Below are positions 9,856 to 21,424 of a stretch of DNA of 40,962 bases, piece by piece. Every line of letters starts with the position of its first letter. Positions within the stretch are counted from its first letter, which is position 1. This stretch comes from Plantago elongata (lineage: Eukaryota > Streptophyta > Magnoliopsida > Lamiales > Plantaginaceae), in assembly GCA_036897095.1 (NCBI GenBank), contig JAYMSP010000802.1, positions 1 to 40,962 of the forward strand, in the 5' to 3' direction. Below the pieces are notes generated by a model. The model was not told where the DNA came from. It worked only from the letters and a program-made list of their open reading frames with translations, and did no database searches. Position numbers and translations under genes: made by a program.

Positions 9856-11060
9856 ATCGCAATAGCACTTGTGTTGTCACAAAAAATGAGAGTTTTCTCA
9901 TTATTGAGTCCATAGTCTCTAAGTTGTTGTTGTATCCATAAACTTTGAGTAGCACAACAACCAGCAGCAATATATTCAGCCTTTGTGGTAGAAGTAATAA
10001 TTGAGTTTTGCTTCTTGCTAAACCATGATATAAGTCTAGTGCCCAGAAACTGATAAGTTCCTGGAGTACTTTTTCTATCAAGCATTGATCCAACATAGCC
10101 AGCATCTGAGCAGCTAACCAAACTCAATCCACTTTCTTTAGGATACCACAATACAACTTCTACACTACCTTTAACATACCTTAATATATTCATAGCAATA
10201 TTGTAGTGTGATTGCATAAGATTTGTCTGAAATCTAGCACACACACCAACTGCATATTGAATATCAGGTCTACTTGCAATAAGGTAGAGAAGTGAACCTA
10301 TCAATTTCCTATACTTATGTTCTTCAACACTCTTGTCAGATTCAGTATAAGTCATTTTTGTTCCTAAGCTCATAGATATCTTAGCATTCTTTTCAGAAGG
10401 CTTTAGATTGAACTTGTTGAGCATATCCTTAGCATACTTTGTTTGATTAATGAATATTCCATCATTAAGTTGCTCGACTAGTAATTCTAGGAAATAGTTC
10501 AATTCTCCAATCATGCTCATCTCAAATTTACTCTTCATGAGATTTGCAAAGTCATCACAAAGTTGCTTGTCTTTAGATCCAAATATAATGACATCAATAT
10601 ATACTTGAACTAAAAGTAGTTTCCCTTCATGATTTAAAGTAAATAAAGTTTCATCAACTTCACCTTTCTTAAAACCACTTTCCAGAAGGTATTTGACCAA
10701 AGTGTCATACCATGCTCTTGGAGCCTGTTTCCATCCACATAGAGCTTAAGGTAACTTATAGACCATTCTACTTTCTGAGGAAACTTCAACCCTGGTGGTT
10801 GATCAACATAGACTTTATCTTCAAGTTCACCATTCAGAAATGCACTCTTGACATCAATTTGTTAAACTTTAAACTCATTATGAGTTGCAAAGGCTAGAAA
10901 GAGTCTTATTGCATCCAATCTTGCAACTCGTGCATATGACTCGTCAAAGTCTAAGCCTTCAGTCTGGGTAAATTCCTTGGAAACCAACCTAGCCTTGTTT
11001 CAAGTTATTTCACTAGGCTCATTCATTTTGTTTCTGAAAACCCACTTAGTTCCAATCATA
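9856..11060 (-). pseudogene. RT and partial RNase H of element B, cut by element A
   Basis: The minus frame ending at 9856 runs open from 10700. Upstream part (10700-11060) keeps QIDVKSAFLNG, with the motif-A Asp, but has a TAA two codons before that Asp and frame changes. The YVDD box reads YIDV, so the second catalytic Asp is lost. RNase H keeps Asp in SDAG, Glu in TTKAEYIAAG and Asp in CDNTSAI; the coding sequence then runs straight into the LTR of element A. The last codons of this open frame (about 9855 downward on the minus strand) are LTR-derived. Confidence 0.9.
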
Positions 11061-12539
11061 GATATTTCTTCCGCTAATGGAACTAGTTTTCAGACCTTGT
11101 TTCTCTCACTATCTACGTGATTTGAATGTGAATCACTACGATTATGACTTGATACTTCTCCAGTTGTAGTGATATTTTGTACAATAGAAGTGTGGTAAAT
11201 ATCAGACACTTATTCAGTGTGAGAGATTTTTGGAACACGACTTTTAGAGGGGTCATTCCCAGAAAGGTCTCTATGATGAATATTCTTAGATTCCTTTTCA
11301 GGAATCCTCATAGGAAATTCTTCATCATGTCTAAGAGTCAATTGGTTGTTACTAGGCACTTCAGGCTTTTCTTCGTCAGACTCGTCCTCTATATTAATGA
11401 CGGAGTTTCTCCTTTATGAGGGTTCTTCTTCAGAATCCTTAATCATAAGTTCTTTGAATCTATCTGAGAGTTCTTCATCAAGGGGTATTTTCTTGCTTCC
11501 TTCATAAAATACCACATGAACTGATTCTTCAATCTTCGTTGTTCTCTTGTTGTATATTCTGTAGGCTTTGTTATTCATTGAATAACCAAGAAATACACCT
11601 TCATCTGCCTTTGGTTGAAATGTTCTCAAATATTCTTTCCCATTGTTTAGAACAAAACATCTACAACCAAACACTTTCAGATGTTTGATATTAGGGGGGT
11701 CTACCAACCAAAAGCTCATAAGTTGTTTTGTCATGGTATTTGTTATCAAGCATCTGTTCTGAGTGTAGCATGTTATTTACAGCTTCAACCCTATAAATTT
11801 CACTTATTTCAGTGTCAGCTAGCATTGCCCTAGCAGCTTCTTTGAGGGTCATATTCTTCCTTTCAGCAACACCATTTTGTTGTGGTGTCTTTACAGAAGA
11901 TAGTTGATGTTGTATACCTTTGCAGGTACAAAACTCTTTTATGTACTGATTGTCAAATTCAGTACCATGGTATGTTCTGATTACAGATACCTAGTAATTT
12001 TTCAAGACTTCAAGCTTGTTCAACAAGTTTGGTATCTCCACCCTAGCATCAGATTTTTGTTTCAGAAAGACAACCCGGGTAAAACCTAGAGAAGTCATCT
12101 ACAACAACTAGACCATACTTCTTGCCTGCAAAACTAGTTATAGATGATTCAAAAGATCCATGTGTTATAGTTGCAGTGGTCTAAAACATGAATGTCTATT
12201 TTGGACTTGAAAGAAGTTTTGGATTGTTTCCTCAATTGACAAGCATAGAAGACATCGTCCTTTCTGAAATTTATTTTAGGTAGTCCAACCACTAACATGT
12301 TTGTTCAGAGTTTTAAAATTCAAGTGACTCATTCTCTTGTGCCATAACCAGTGTTCTTCAGTGTGACCTGATTGACTCACCATGAGACATTCTTCAGTTG
12401 TGGCAGATGTCCAATCAGTGACATATAGACTTCCATTCCGTCGAGCAACCAACACTGTCTGCTCTGACTCATTGTCAATCAGTTTGCAGAATTTTGATTC
12501 GATTTTCACCGAATATTCCCTAACTGCAAATTGGCTCAT
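11061..12539 (-). pseudogene. Integrase and integrase-RT linker of element B, heavily broken
   Basis: The N-terminal zinc domain is visible at 12276-12539, with LWHKRMSHLNFKTLNKH. The CxxC end is changed, a Phe-Tyr standing where the first Cys is expected. The core (11750-12270) is recognisable only in pieces (GKKYGLVVVDDFSRF) across many stops. The C-terminal part is open at 11414-11749, with PNIKHLKVFGCRCFVLN and ADEGVFLGYSMNNKAYR. The Glu/Ser-rich linker to RT occupies 11061-11413. Confidence 0.85.
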
Positions 12540-12541
12540 GG

Positions 12542-12790
12542 TTAGAAGATTATATTCAAACCTTTAACATGTAATACTTCAAGTATTGTAAGGGATCCCA
12601 ATTTGACGTTGCCAAATCCTATGAAAGGATTTAATTCTCCTCTGGCAAACCTGATGTTTGGTCTAGTATTACATATCATGTAATCGATCAAGTTTGCTTT
12701 GTCACCTGTCATGTGCTTCCCGCGTCCACTATCAAATAGCCAATGAACCTTAGTCCAAGAAGTGTTATGCACAAAACAGGAAACATGTGT
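12542..12790 (-). pseudogene. Aspartic protease of element B
   Basis: Short frame 12772-12542 with WLFDSGRGKHMTG, the copia protease active-site region (DSG). The usual Cys after DSG is Arg here. Followed by GELNPFIGFGNVKLGSL, as in element E. Separated from gag and integrase by stops. Confidence 0.8.
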
Positions 12791-15211
12791 TAGGTTCGTG
12801 CCTCAGCAACAAAACCATATAGACTAAATGTCCTTCTGTGGGAATCCATGTTGAATGAATCTCTTAGGCGTAGGTTTTTATCTACATGGAACATAAGGAG
12901 GAATTCTAGAATCATAAGATTTAAGATCGAAGTTCCTTCTTCGAGTGTTCCTTGGTGTTCCTCGTGGTGGCTTCAGAGACCTGTCAGGATTCTGAGTTTG
13001 CTTTTCAGCAAACTTAGTCATCCTGGAAAAGTTTCTTCTAGCCTTGGCATTCAGTTTTTCAGTGGCGTGAGTTTGCTTCCACCTCTGATAATTGTTATAA
13101 GCAATTCTAACTTTCCACCATCGTTCTTGTCCTTCCTTACATTGTTGCATGAGGACCTTACCGATAGCACGATATCTAATACCATTTTGAGCACCATTAG
13201 CTTTCTGAACATGATTTTCAGCAGCCTTACTAGTTTCTGCATCATTTCTATATCCATAGAATGGTACAGTGGGAAATAAACATAGACCAGCAATACTTGT
13301 CTTCCTAGTAATACAACATTGTGGATTATCACAAGTCTGAGGATCATGTTTCTTTCAGAAACCTTTTCCACATTTTTTGTTAGGACTTGTTGTTCCCTCA
13401 AAGGTTTGGTCGCAACTGCCTTTCCTTTGTCAAGAACCTTAGCTTTCTGGCCAATGCTATAGGATTCTTGGGAACCTTTCTGTTGACTTTTTACAAAAGT
13501 CAACCTTCCATCACTCTTTTTCAGAGGAGTGGAGCTACATGATTAAGCAACAAGTCCAAGTCCGCCTTTCTCATATGGGTCTCTCAGAAACAATTGAACC
13601 TCCGTTAGAGTGTTACTAGCTTTGACAAATTATTTAAAGGAGATTTCTTTCTTTTTGAGTTCATCATTCTCAGAAAGAAGCTTCTTCATCTTCTTATTTA
13701 GATCATTCAAGTCCAGTGAATGAGAATTTTCATTCTCCGATATTTGAGACTCTAGAGATATTATTTCAGCGTCCTTCTCTCATATACCTTAGTCAACCTA
13801 GAAATCTCTTTTTTAAGAGTTTCTTTATTTTCTTCCTGAATCTTAGTTTTTAATTCAACAACCAAAAATTCTCTGTCATATCGATCAAGTTCAATCTTGA
13901 CCATTTCCAAATCCTTGATACCATAATCATTACACTCATAATATAAGAATTTTTATGTATCAATTACCTCATCAGCCATTAAGCATTCTTCTATATTGGA
14001 GATGTCGGGACCCATTATCTCAAAAACTCCACAAATGTCATTCTTCTTCTAACCAAAGTCGATTACATCGTAAGTAATCCCGCACAATTCTGGTGATGGT
14101 AATTTTGGATGATCTGAAACTTCATCATCAGATTCTAACTCAATATCCAAAGCATCAAGTTGTATTTGAATCTTCTTTCTCTCTTCAGTGAGCGAGGCCC
14201 ACTGAGTCTTTTTGAAAGTTCTTCTCTCCTTTTTGTTACATGTCCTTAGCTTATTGAAAGCAGGACAATCACGCTTGAAATTACAAGGTTTCTGACAATA
14301 GAAGTAGATGTCATTTCCAATTTCAGCGACTTCAGTACTAACAGTTGTTCATATACTTCCTTGGTATCCTTCTTTTCAAAAGTACCTTGAGTGACTAGAG
14401 CAACACTTTGCAACTTTTCAGCTGCAACCAATCATCGTTGGGTTGTTTCATAGTTCATAGTGGCTAAATGTGAAAACGGTTTCCCTGGTGTGATTTGTGG
14501 CATTTCCTGGTTAAAGTAGAAGTATTGGGTGTGTTCCCAATTTTGGTTCAAACATCTGACAAAGGTTTTCACCTTCTCAGAATTTAAATATCTATCACTT
14601 TCTCCAAGTGCAGCCATATCACTCAGAAGAGTAGTAAAACGAAAATAAAGTTCTTCCAGAGTTTCAATGGGTCCCTGTTAGAAGTTTTAGAACATCAATT
14701 TCAGAACTTCGAACTTGTTTTCCTTGATTTTCTTAAATCTGGCACATATTTCTTTAATCAATTGCCAGGCAACTTTCATCATCTTTGCACATCACAGTTT
14801 GCACTTTATATGCTTAGGTATCGATCGAATGATGATGTTATGAGCTTGACCATCCAACCTTTGTCTCTTGGCATCTTTCGATGTCCAGAGTTTGCGAGGC
14901 TTGTCTTCATACTCAATTTGACCAGTAGCAACACGACCATTTTCACTAGTAGAACTGTCACTACCTTTAGCATCCTTGTCTATGGTTTTGTGACAATCAG
15001 ACACTCCAATGACTTTTTTGAGTTGTCTGATTTTGATGGGTCCTTCCTTGATCACATAGATCATCTCATCACTAATATCTTCAAGATGTAGCATCATGTT
15101 GTTATTCCATTTCTCAAAATTTTCGGGCTTCAGAATTGAAGCATCACTCAGAGACATCCCTGCACACTTGTCACATAAATTAAAACTTCCTCGGAAAGCA
15201 ACAAAAACCAT
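12791..15211 (-). pseudogene. gag: gag of element B, broken
   Basis: Starts at 15211; the internal Met of MSLSDASILKPENFEKW (about 15155) is an alternative start. The N-terminal gag domain includes FEKWNNNMMLHLEDI and VIKEGPIKI. The zinc knuckle lies at 14265-14306; its first Cys is Tyr, and Gly-His is Cys-Asn, so it cannot bind zinc normally. A long coiled-coil/charged segment (13640-14200) follows, then a basic segment (13051-13503, DGRLTFVKSQQKG). Many stops and frame changes. Element E lacks the coiled-coil segment. Confidence 0.85.
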
Positions 15212-15260
15212 TACCTATATGGGGGATCGAGGTTCAGTGCAGAACGCTTGGGAACCTCCC

Positions 15261-15272
15261 GCTCTGATACCA
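15261..15272 (-). other. Primer-binding site of element B
   Basis: Minus strand reads TGGTATCAGAGC, the perfect plant initiator-Met tRNA complement, two bases inside the LTR. Confidence 0.92.
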
Positions 15273-15274
15273 CT

Positions 15275-16724
15275 TGTTTGTCTAGATAACGGGAAAGGAA
15301 AAGACTGGGGGGGGGGGGGGGGGGAAAGTTTTTTTAAAATTTTTGTAGATGAATACTATTTCTCAGAAACTGATGGGTTTCTGATACTTCAATTCAGAGA
15401 GCAGAAGACTTTAAGCGATAAATAAATGAGTTTGTGCTTTGTAGTAATAAATGTGTGTGTGTGTGTTTGTTATGCTGAAATGTAAATACAGAATAAGTAA
15501 ATAATACAGCAAGTATAATGGTATATGGAGGTGGCGTGATCCTCCAACTAGTCCACTCGGCCTTTCTGAAACCTGGAATTCACTAAAATAGATAATAGAG
15601 TTCTCCTTACAATAATCATATTCTAAGATCCCTATACACAAATGGTTTCCAACCAAATGTTCCCCCTGAGTTGTTCTCTAGCTCCTCGAGTCAAGTACTT
15701 CATGTAGTCAAGATAACCTTGGAGCTATTCCTTAATTTCCCAAACCAAGTACTTCCTGTACTCCACACCTTGATGGTATTGGTTATGAGTTGATTGTGAG
15801 GAAAGCTTCTGGTATAACTTTTCCGTTATATTTTTAGAGAGCTTTAAAGAGGTAGGACCACTTAATACACTTAGTCAATATATGGTAGATTCTCTTTTAC
15901 TGACCCAAGTAATTGGTATCTGTTATGGAGAATGAGCTTCAAAAAGGTATCCGAAACTTCAACTCTTTCACGAATAACAATCACTTGTTACAGGTTCAGG
16001 ACACTTACAACTACTAGTGATTCTTCGAGCTTTTCAGTCGCAAAGCTTGGAGAATTGTAGTGAGATGCTTGAGAGAATACTTGCTTATAAATAGATATGA
16101 GCTTAGTTCGTGTGTATATTTCTCAACTTCTAAGTGGTGATATTTATAGATGAATATGAGAGTCATTTTAATAGTATCTATTAGACATACTCAAAATTCA
16201 ATCCATTGATATCTCGAAATGAGTACTCAGAAGTCCGTTTCTCATTTTTCAGAGAGGACTATACATTAAGCGACTTTCAAGCCGGTGTAATTAATGCATC
16301 ATACTATTTTTTTTTCCTGTAGTCTCACGGAGACATGAAGCTTTCTAAAAGGTAGCATGCTCATGTACTCAGTGATGTCAAATGTTCAGAGACTTGTTAT
16401 GTGCAATATATACATTATACAATTTGATTTCTGACCATAGTCTATCTGAGGAGACATAACCTTTAGTCTTCAGATGCTTGTGCAATCTTTAGTCTTCAAT
16501 CTTCGAATAAAATCCATTGCTAGGATTCTTTTCTATGGCCTTCTTCAAAATATAAAATTACATTCAGAGACCTAATAATCATAATACAAGTTTTACTAGA
16601 TTAACATACTAATTGATTTCATCTTTCACAATGTTCAAGTGAACTAAGGGTATTAGTCACCTTTCTGTACTAAGATAAGTCATATATGGTGATTGATCAA
16701 AAATACTAACAGATATTCCTACCA
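15275..16724 (-). repeat. 5' LTR of element B
   Basis: About 1450 bp. The minus strand ends in CTAGACAAACA next to the primer site, and its outer end reads TGGTAGGAATATCTGTTAG. It aligns along its length with LTRs C, D and E. It has a run of 18 G (15307-15324), a short TG microsatellite (about 15452-15466) and a TATA box at 16141-16148. An alternative outer end at 16712 (TGTTAG) is possible. Confidence 0.9.
16141..16148 (-). promoter_or_regulatory. TATA box in LTR of element B
   Basis: Minus strand TATAAATA. The same site is at 26226-26235 in LTR D and 27871-27878 in LTR E; in LTR C it has changed to TATAATTAT (19782-19790). Confidence 0.55.
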
Positions 16725-16801
16725 TCGACAAAAGTTTTAAAAGACTATTCCCCCCCCCCCCCCACCTCTAGTCTTTTACTTTTCCATTATCTGGACCAAC
16801 A
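16725..16801 (+). repeat. X: isolated 3' end of a B-E family LTR
   Basis: 77 bp matching the last part of LTR C (20587-20665) in plus orientation, ending GGACCAACA. It contains a 14-C run (16750-16763) flanked by AAAAGACTA (16739-16747) and TAGTCTTTT (16769-16777). It is not followed by a primer site, so it should be the end of a 3' LTR, with host or other DNA to its right. Element B abuts it on the left. Confidence 0.75.
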
Positions 16802-18092
16802 CGGATCTATTAATTGCTGAAACGTATTAAGAAATATATTCAAGAAAAGAAGTTTAAAAAAAAAGAATTGCAAGAAAAGTTATTTCACAAAATTAACTAT
16901 CAGTTTTTCAGGAAAATGAGAAAATTACCAAACATCAAAAAAAAGTAAAACATTGATTTTCCTTCTACATTTTCTAAGGGATTTGATTTGTGACGGACCG
17001 AAATGAAAAATACGGACTAAATTTAATTTTCAAAAGGTCTAGAAGATGTCAAGCTTTTACACGAGTCTAAACAAAGCCACAAGCGGCAACTAAACAAACA
17101 ACTAAGAGTTTGATTTTAACAAAAGTAGTTTTGAGCCCAAAAGACTTGAAAGAACAACCCCCGACTCTCACTGTTGATAACGTCTGAGACTCTGAGGCAT
17201 CCACGTTAATGATATCTACAAGAAGGCAAGAAAACAAGTGTGAGATAAAACTCAATGAGGTTTCGTGCATAAGTTAAGAACGAATTAGTTAATAACGAAA
17301 TAAGATATCAAATGAAACAAATAATAATATATAAATCAATACTTGAAAGAAAACGAGAAAATAACGAATTGAATACTATTGTTGATGTCTCTCCTTATAA
17401 CCCCAATCCAAGCCCTTATCTCTCCGGACATGAAGCTATCACTGTCAACGAAGCAAATACCATGCCATGGTACATTGGTGAAATTCTACTATCTGAAACT
17501 TTTGCATCGCGTCAAGGGAAAATAAGCCGGAGAAAACCAATGAACACCTTGGCATATACTAATGCCCGAAACTGTTCAAGGGAATACTCCAACCGAAATG
17601 AAGATGGATAGGTATCCCGTAAAAAGAAGCAAAACAAACAAAGTCCACAAAGAAATCAATAACAAATTCATATACGTATATAATTTTGTGTGGAATCATG
17701 AGAAAACAAATTTTAATGCAATTTTAGAATCTTCATGAGTTTTTGAAATTTCAAATGCAGTATTATATAATAGATACTGTCAAAATAACCTTCTTGGTTT
17801 TCACAAATATAACTATACTTTTTGGGTAGAACACTCACCTGAAACAACCTCGTAAAACTTAACTCCTACTATCATGATAAGAGGAATAATACTTAATAAA
17901 ATGAAGCTAGAGTAAACTGATACTCCCTAACCCACGACGTAACCATTACATGAACCACATAAGATAAATTAATCAAGCACACAAAAAACATGACACAAAA
18001 AAATTATATATATAATGCACCATTTAGAGAAATCAAGTAAATACTCGGCAAAACACTTCAACCTAAATCATATTACAAAACAAGCGTAAAAG
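16802..18092 (+). other. Unassigned 1.3-kb AT-rich island
   Basis: No match to any other part of the window and no convincing gene. On the minus strand, 17067-17270 is open for 67 codons and contains a splice-acceptor-like TTGCCTTCTTGTAG. On the plus strand 17312-17611 is open for 99 codons; neither shows a recognisable domain. It could be old host DNA flanking X or part of an unrelated repeat. Confidence 0.4.
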
Positions 18093-18869
18093 TCTAAAGC
18101 ATGAAGAACTTTCTCTGGAGAAAGGACTGAATAGAAAAGGGCGCAGGACTTACAGTTTGGTAGAGTTCAAGAGAAAGAACAAGAGAGACCAGCTGCTACC
18201 CAGATTGAGTATGTCAAAACTGATGACAACCAATCATCCTTAAATGCATTCATCTCTATAATGGATATTGGATTCTTAAGCTAAAGCATCTCTTGCTAAA
18301 CAAAAATTTCCAACTTCAATCTATAATAAAATGATGACATGGAGAACCAACAAGACAATACTGCTAAATCATTAGCATACTAAGGCATGGCTTGATTTTG
18401 ATGTTCAAAAGAGGACTAAGGTTATGCAAAAGCCACTTGACTTTATTTGTCCTTATCCAAACATGATGATGTTCACAAAGTTCAGAAAATGGATGGTACC
18501 TATAGCAAGAAGAACAAGTTAGGTGTCAAAGCCTACCAAACCTTCTATATGACTGCTAAAGAATACATGGATGATATTGCATATCTTGAGATCATCTATC
18601 AACATCATGAGTTATTTCAGCTTAAGGTAGACCATGCATGGGAGTGGGGCAAATATTACTGGGTCAAGCTCTTTGTTCAGACTAAACAAAGACCCTGCCA
18701 AGACTTATAAAGATCTTTGTGGATTAGCCAGAAAGACAAAGATCTATGTCAGAAAGCTTCTCTATGAATATGTTGAACCCTGCAGGAAGGTAGATGACCA
18801 AATCCGGTGATCCAGAAAGGTGTTGAAGAACTTGTGGTTTCTGAACCAAAGTTAATTTTGAAGACTTGA
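18093..18869 (+). pseudogene. C-terminal remnant of the accessory gene, element C
   Basis: Matches the last ~260 codons of the element E accessory gene. Recognisable shared pieces: EYVKTDDNQ near 18209, then the frame 18447-18710 with KNKLGVKAYQTFYMTAKEY and HHELFQLKVDHAWEWGKY, then EELVVSEPKLILKT and TGA at 18867-18869. Several stops and frame changes. Function unknown. Confidence 0.75.
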
Positions 18870-19192
18870 ATACTAGTAATTAGGATGTCTTACTTGGAGC
18901 TTGGACTCTCATGTTGTCCTAATTTTTGTAACACTTTGCTGAATTGATCTTTATTGTTCAGTATTTGTAAAAGTTATTGTATGCTCTGTAATAGTATTTT
19001 CTGAAGATCATACTCTCAGAAACCATTTATAAGAAGATAACTTGTCAGCAAAGATCACTTATTGTGGTTTGGTTGATGTATACTTTCTGCACTTAATTTA
19101 CTGATTGAATATCATTTAAAATAGTTAAGTGGTGGATTGTTTTCACTTCCATGTTTGTAAAAGGTCTGTAAGATAGTCATGGTTGACAGATT

Positions 19193-19204
19193 AAAAAGGG
19201 GGAA
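19193..19204 (+). other. Polypurine tract of element C
   Basis: AAAAAGGGGGAA a few bases before the 3' LTR. Element D has the equivalent at 25658-25670. Confidence 0.75.
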
Positions 19205-19209
19205 TTTTT

Positions 19210-20665
19210 TAGGAATATCTGTTAGTATTTTTGATCAATCACCATATGACTTATCTTTAGTACATAATGGTGACTAGTACTCTTGGTTCACTTGAACATT
19301 GTAAAAGAGGAAATCACTTAGTATGTTAGTGTAGTAAAACATGTAATAAGATTATTAGGTCTCTAATCTAATTTTGTGTTTCGAAGAAGACCATGAAGAA
19401 GAATCCTAGCAATGGATTTCAATTGAAGATTTAAAGACTGAAGATTGCACAAGTTCATGAAGACATAAAGTTAAGTCTTCTCAGATAGACTATGATCAGA
19501 AAGCATATTGTATAGTGCATATATTGAACATAACAAGTCTCTAAACAAATGACATCACTGGGTACAGGAGCATGATAGCTTTCAGAAAGGCTCATGTGTC
19601 GGTTGAGACCACATGACAAGAAATAGTACAGTACATTAATTACACCGGCTGGAAAGTCACTCAATGCATAGTCCTCTCTGAAAATTGAGAAAGGGACTTC
19701 TATGTACTCATTTAGAGATATCATCGGATTGAATTTTGAGAATGTCTAACGGATACTATTCAAACGACTCTCAAATTCATCTATAATTATCACCATTTAG
19801 AAGCTGAAAAATATATACACGAACTACGTTCATATCCACTTATCAAGCAAAGTATTCTCTCATCCATTCATACTACTATTCTTCAATCTTTATGTTGCAA
19901 CTAACAAGCTCAAAGAATCACCAATAGTTCTAAGTGTCATGAACCAATAACAAGAGATTGTTATTCGTGAAAGAGTTGAACTTTCGGATACCCTTTATGA
20001 AGCTCATTTCCCAGAACGGATACCAATTACTTGGGTCAGTAAAAGAGAACCTACCATACATTGAAGAAGTGTAATAATTAGTGTTATCTCTTCCAAGCTC
20101 TCTGAAAATATAGCCGAAAAGTTATACGAGAAGCTTACCTAATAAACAACATAACCAACACCATCAAGGCGTGGAGTACATGAAGTACTTGATTTGGGAA
20201 TCAAAGAATAGCTCCAAGGTTATCTTGAATACAGGAAGTACTTGTCTCTAGGAGCTAGGGAACAACTCACAGGAAACATTTGGTTGGGAACCATTTGTTT
20301 GTAGTGATCTTAGAATAGGATATATTGTAAGGAGAACTCAATTGTCTGTTCTAGTGAATTTCAGGTCTTAGAAAGGTCGAATGGATTAGTTAGAGGATTA
20401 CGCCACCTCCAGATACCACTATACTTGTTGCCACTATACTTGTTGTGTTATTTACAATTATGTATTTACTTTACAGCATTTCACACGCACACATTTACTG
20501 CTGCAAAGCACAATCACATTTATATATCGCTTAAGTCTTTCGCTCTCTGAATTAAAGTATCAGAAACTCACCAGTTTATGAGAAATAGTGTTTCTCGATA
20601 AAAGTTTCAAAAGACAATTCCCCCCTCCCCCCCTAGTCTTTTCCTTTGTGTTATTTGGACCAACA
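19210..20665 (+). repeat. 3' LTR of element C
   Basis: About 1455 bp, from TAGGAATATCTGTTAG to TTTGGACCAACA. The leading TG appears lost in a T run. Near its end, AAAAGACA and TAGTCTTTT flank a C6-T-C7 tract (20620-20633). The core TATA site is mutated. Its right end breaks the integrase gene of element D. Confidence 0.9.
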
Positions 20666-21424
20666 AAGGTGTATTTCTTGGTTATTTTATGAATAACAAA
20701 GCCTACAGAGTATACAACAAGAGAACAAAAGATTGAAATAAGTTCATGTGGTATTCTATGAAGGAAACAAAAAAATTCCCCTTGTTGAAGAACTCTCAGA
20801 CATGTTCTAAGAACTTGTGATTTAGAATTCTGAAGAAGAACACTCATAAAGGAGAAACTCCATCATTAATATAGAGGATGAGTCTGACGAAGAAAAGCAT
20901 GACGTGCCTAGTAACAACCAGATGACTCTTAGACATGATGAAGAATAACTTATGATAATTCCAGAAATGGAAACTGAGAATATTCATTGTAGAGACCATT
21001 CTGGAAATGACCCTTGTGAAAGTCGTGTTCCAAAAATCTCTCACATTGAACAAGTGTTTGATATTTACCGCACTTCTAGTGTAAAAAATATCACTGATAC
21101 TGAAAAAGTATCAAGTCATAATCGTAGTGATTCACATTCAGATCACATAGGTAGTGACCCTACTAGTTCAAAACCTATAATGAAATGGATTATAGATCAT
21201 CCTGCAAAGGATGTGATTAGTCCTATTGATCAAGGTGTTAATACTAGGAGAAAAATCGTGGAAAATGTTGATTCTCTCTTTGGATGTTTTATCTCAAACA
21301 TTGAGCCTAAAACTATTGAAGATGCATTAAAGGATCAAGACTGGATCTCTACAATGCAAGAAGAGTTGGATCAATTTGAGAGACACAAGGTCTGAAACTA
21401 ATTCCATTTGTAGAAGCAATATAT
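20666..21424 (+). pseudogene. Integrase C-terminus and integrase-RT linker of element D
   Basis: Opens with GVFLGYFMNNKAYRVYNKRT (one residue changed from the usual GYSMNNKAYR), where LTR C cuts it. The linker is open at 20952-21395: an acidic Ser/Asp-rich part, HNRSDSHSDHIGSDPTSSKP, then the pre-RT segment KTIEDALKDQDWISTMQEEL. Stops near 20735 and 21395. Confidence 0.85.

Larger units (their letters stand above)
9856..16724 (-). mobile_element. Element B: Ty1/copia element of the B-E family, interrupted by A
   Basis: Minus-strand copia element: 5' LTR (15275-16724), primer site (15261-15272), gag, protease, integrase, RT and part of RNase H. It stops at 9855/9856 inside the RNase H motif CDNTSAI because element A is inserted there; the rest should lie before the window. 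Pol sequence, LTR length (~1450 bp) and LTR sequence match elements C, D and E. All coding parts are broken. Confidence 0.9.
18093..20665 (+). mobile_element. Element C: truncated B-E family element (accessory gene tail plus 3' LTR)
   Basis: Similarity to element E (minus strand, from about 29040 down) starts at AAGCATGAAGAACT near 18093; everything upstream in the element is missing. It holds the end of the accessory gene, a 3' untranslated region, a polypurine tract and a complete 3' LTR. The LTR end at 20665 is followed directly by integrase codons of element D. Confidence 0.85.

Noticed and set aside
12848-13279. 143-codon plus-strand frame opposite gag of element B
   Set aside because: Antisense shadow of gag; the same shadow appears opposite gag of element E (37964-38182).
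15275-16801. A single composite LTR from B through X
   Set aside because: X runs in the opposite direction to LTR B and repeats only the last 77 bp of the LTR, so they are two separate pieces.
17312-17611. 99-codon plus-strand frame in the orphan island
   Set aside because: No recognisable motif, no conserved partner in the window and AT-rich surroundings.
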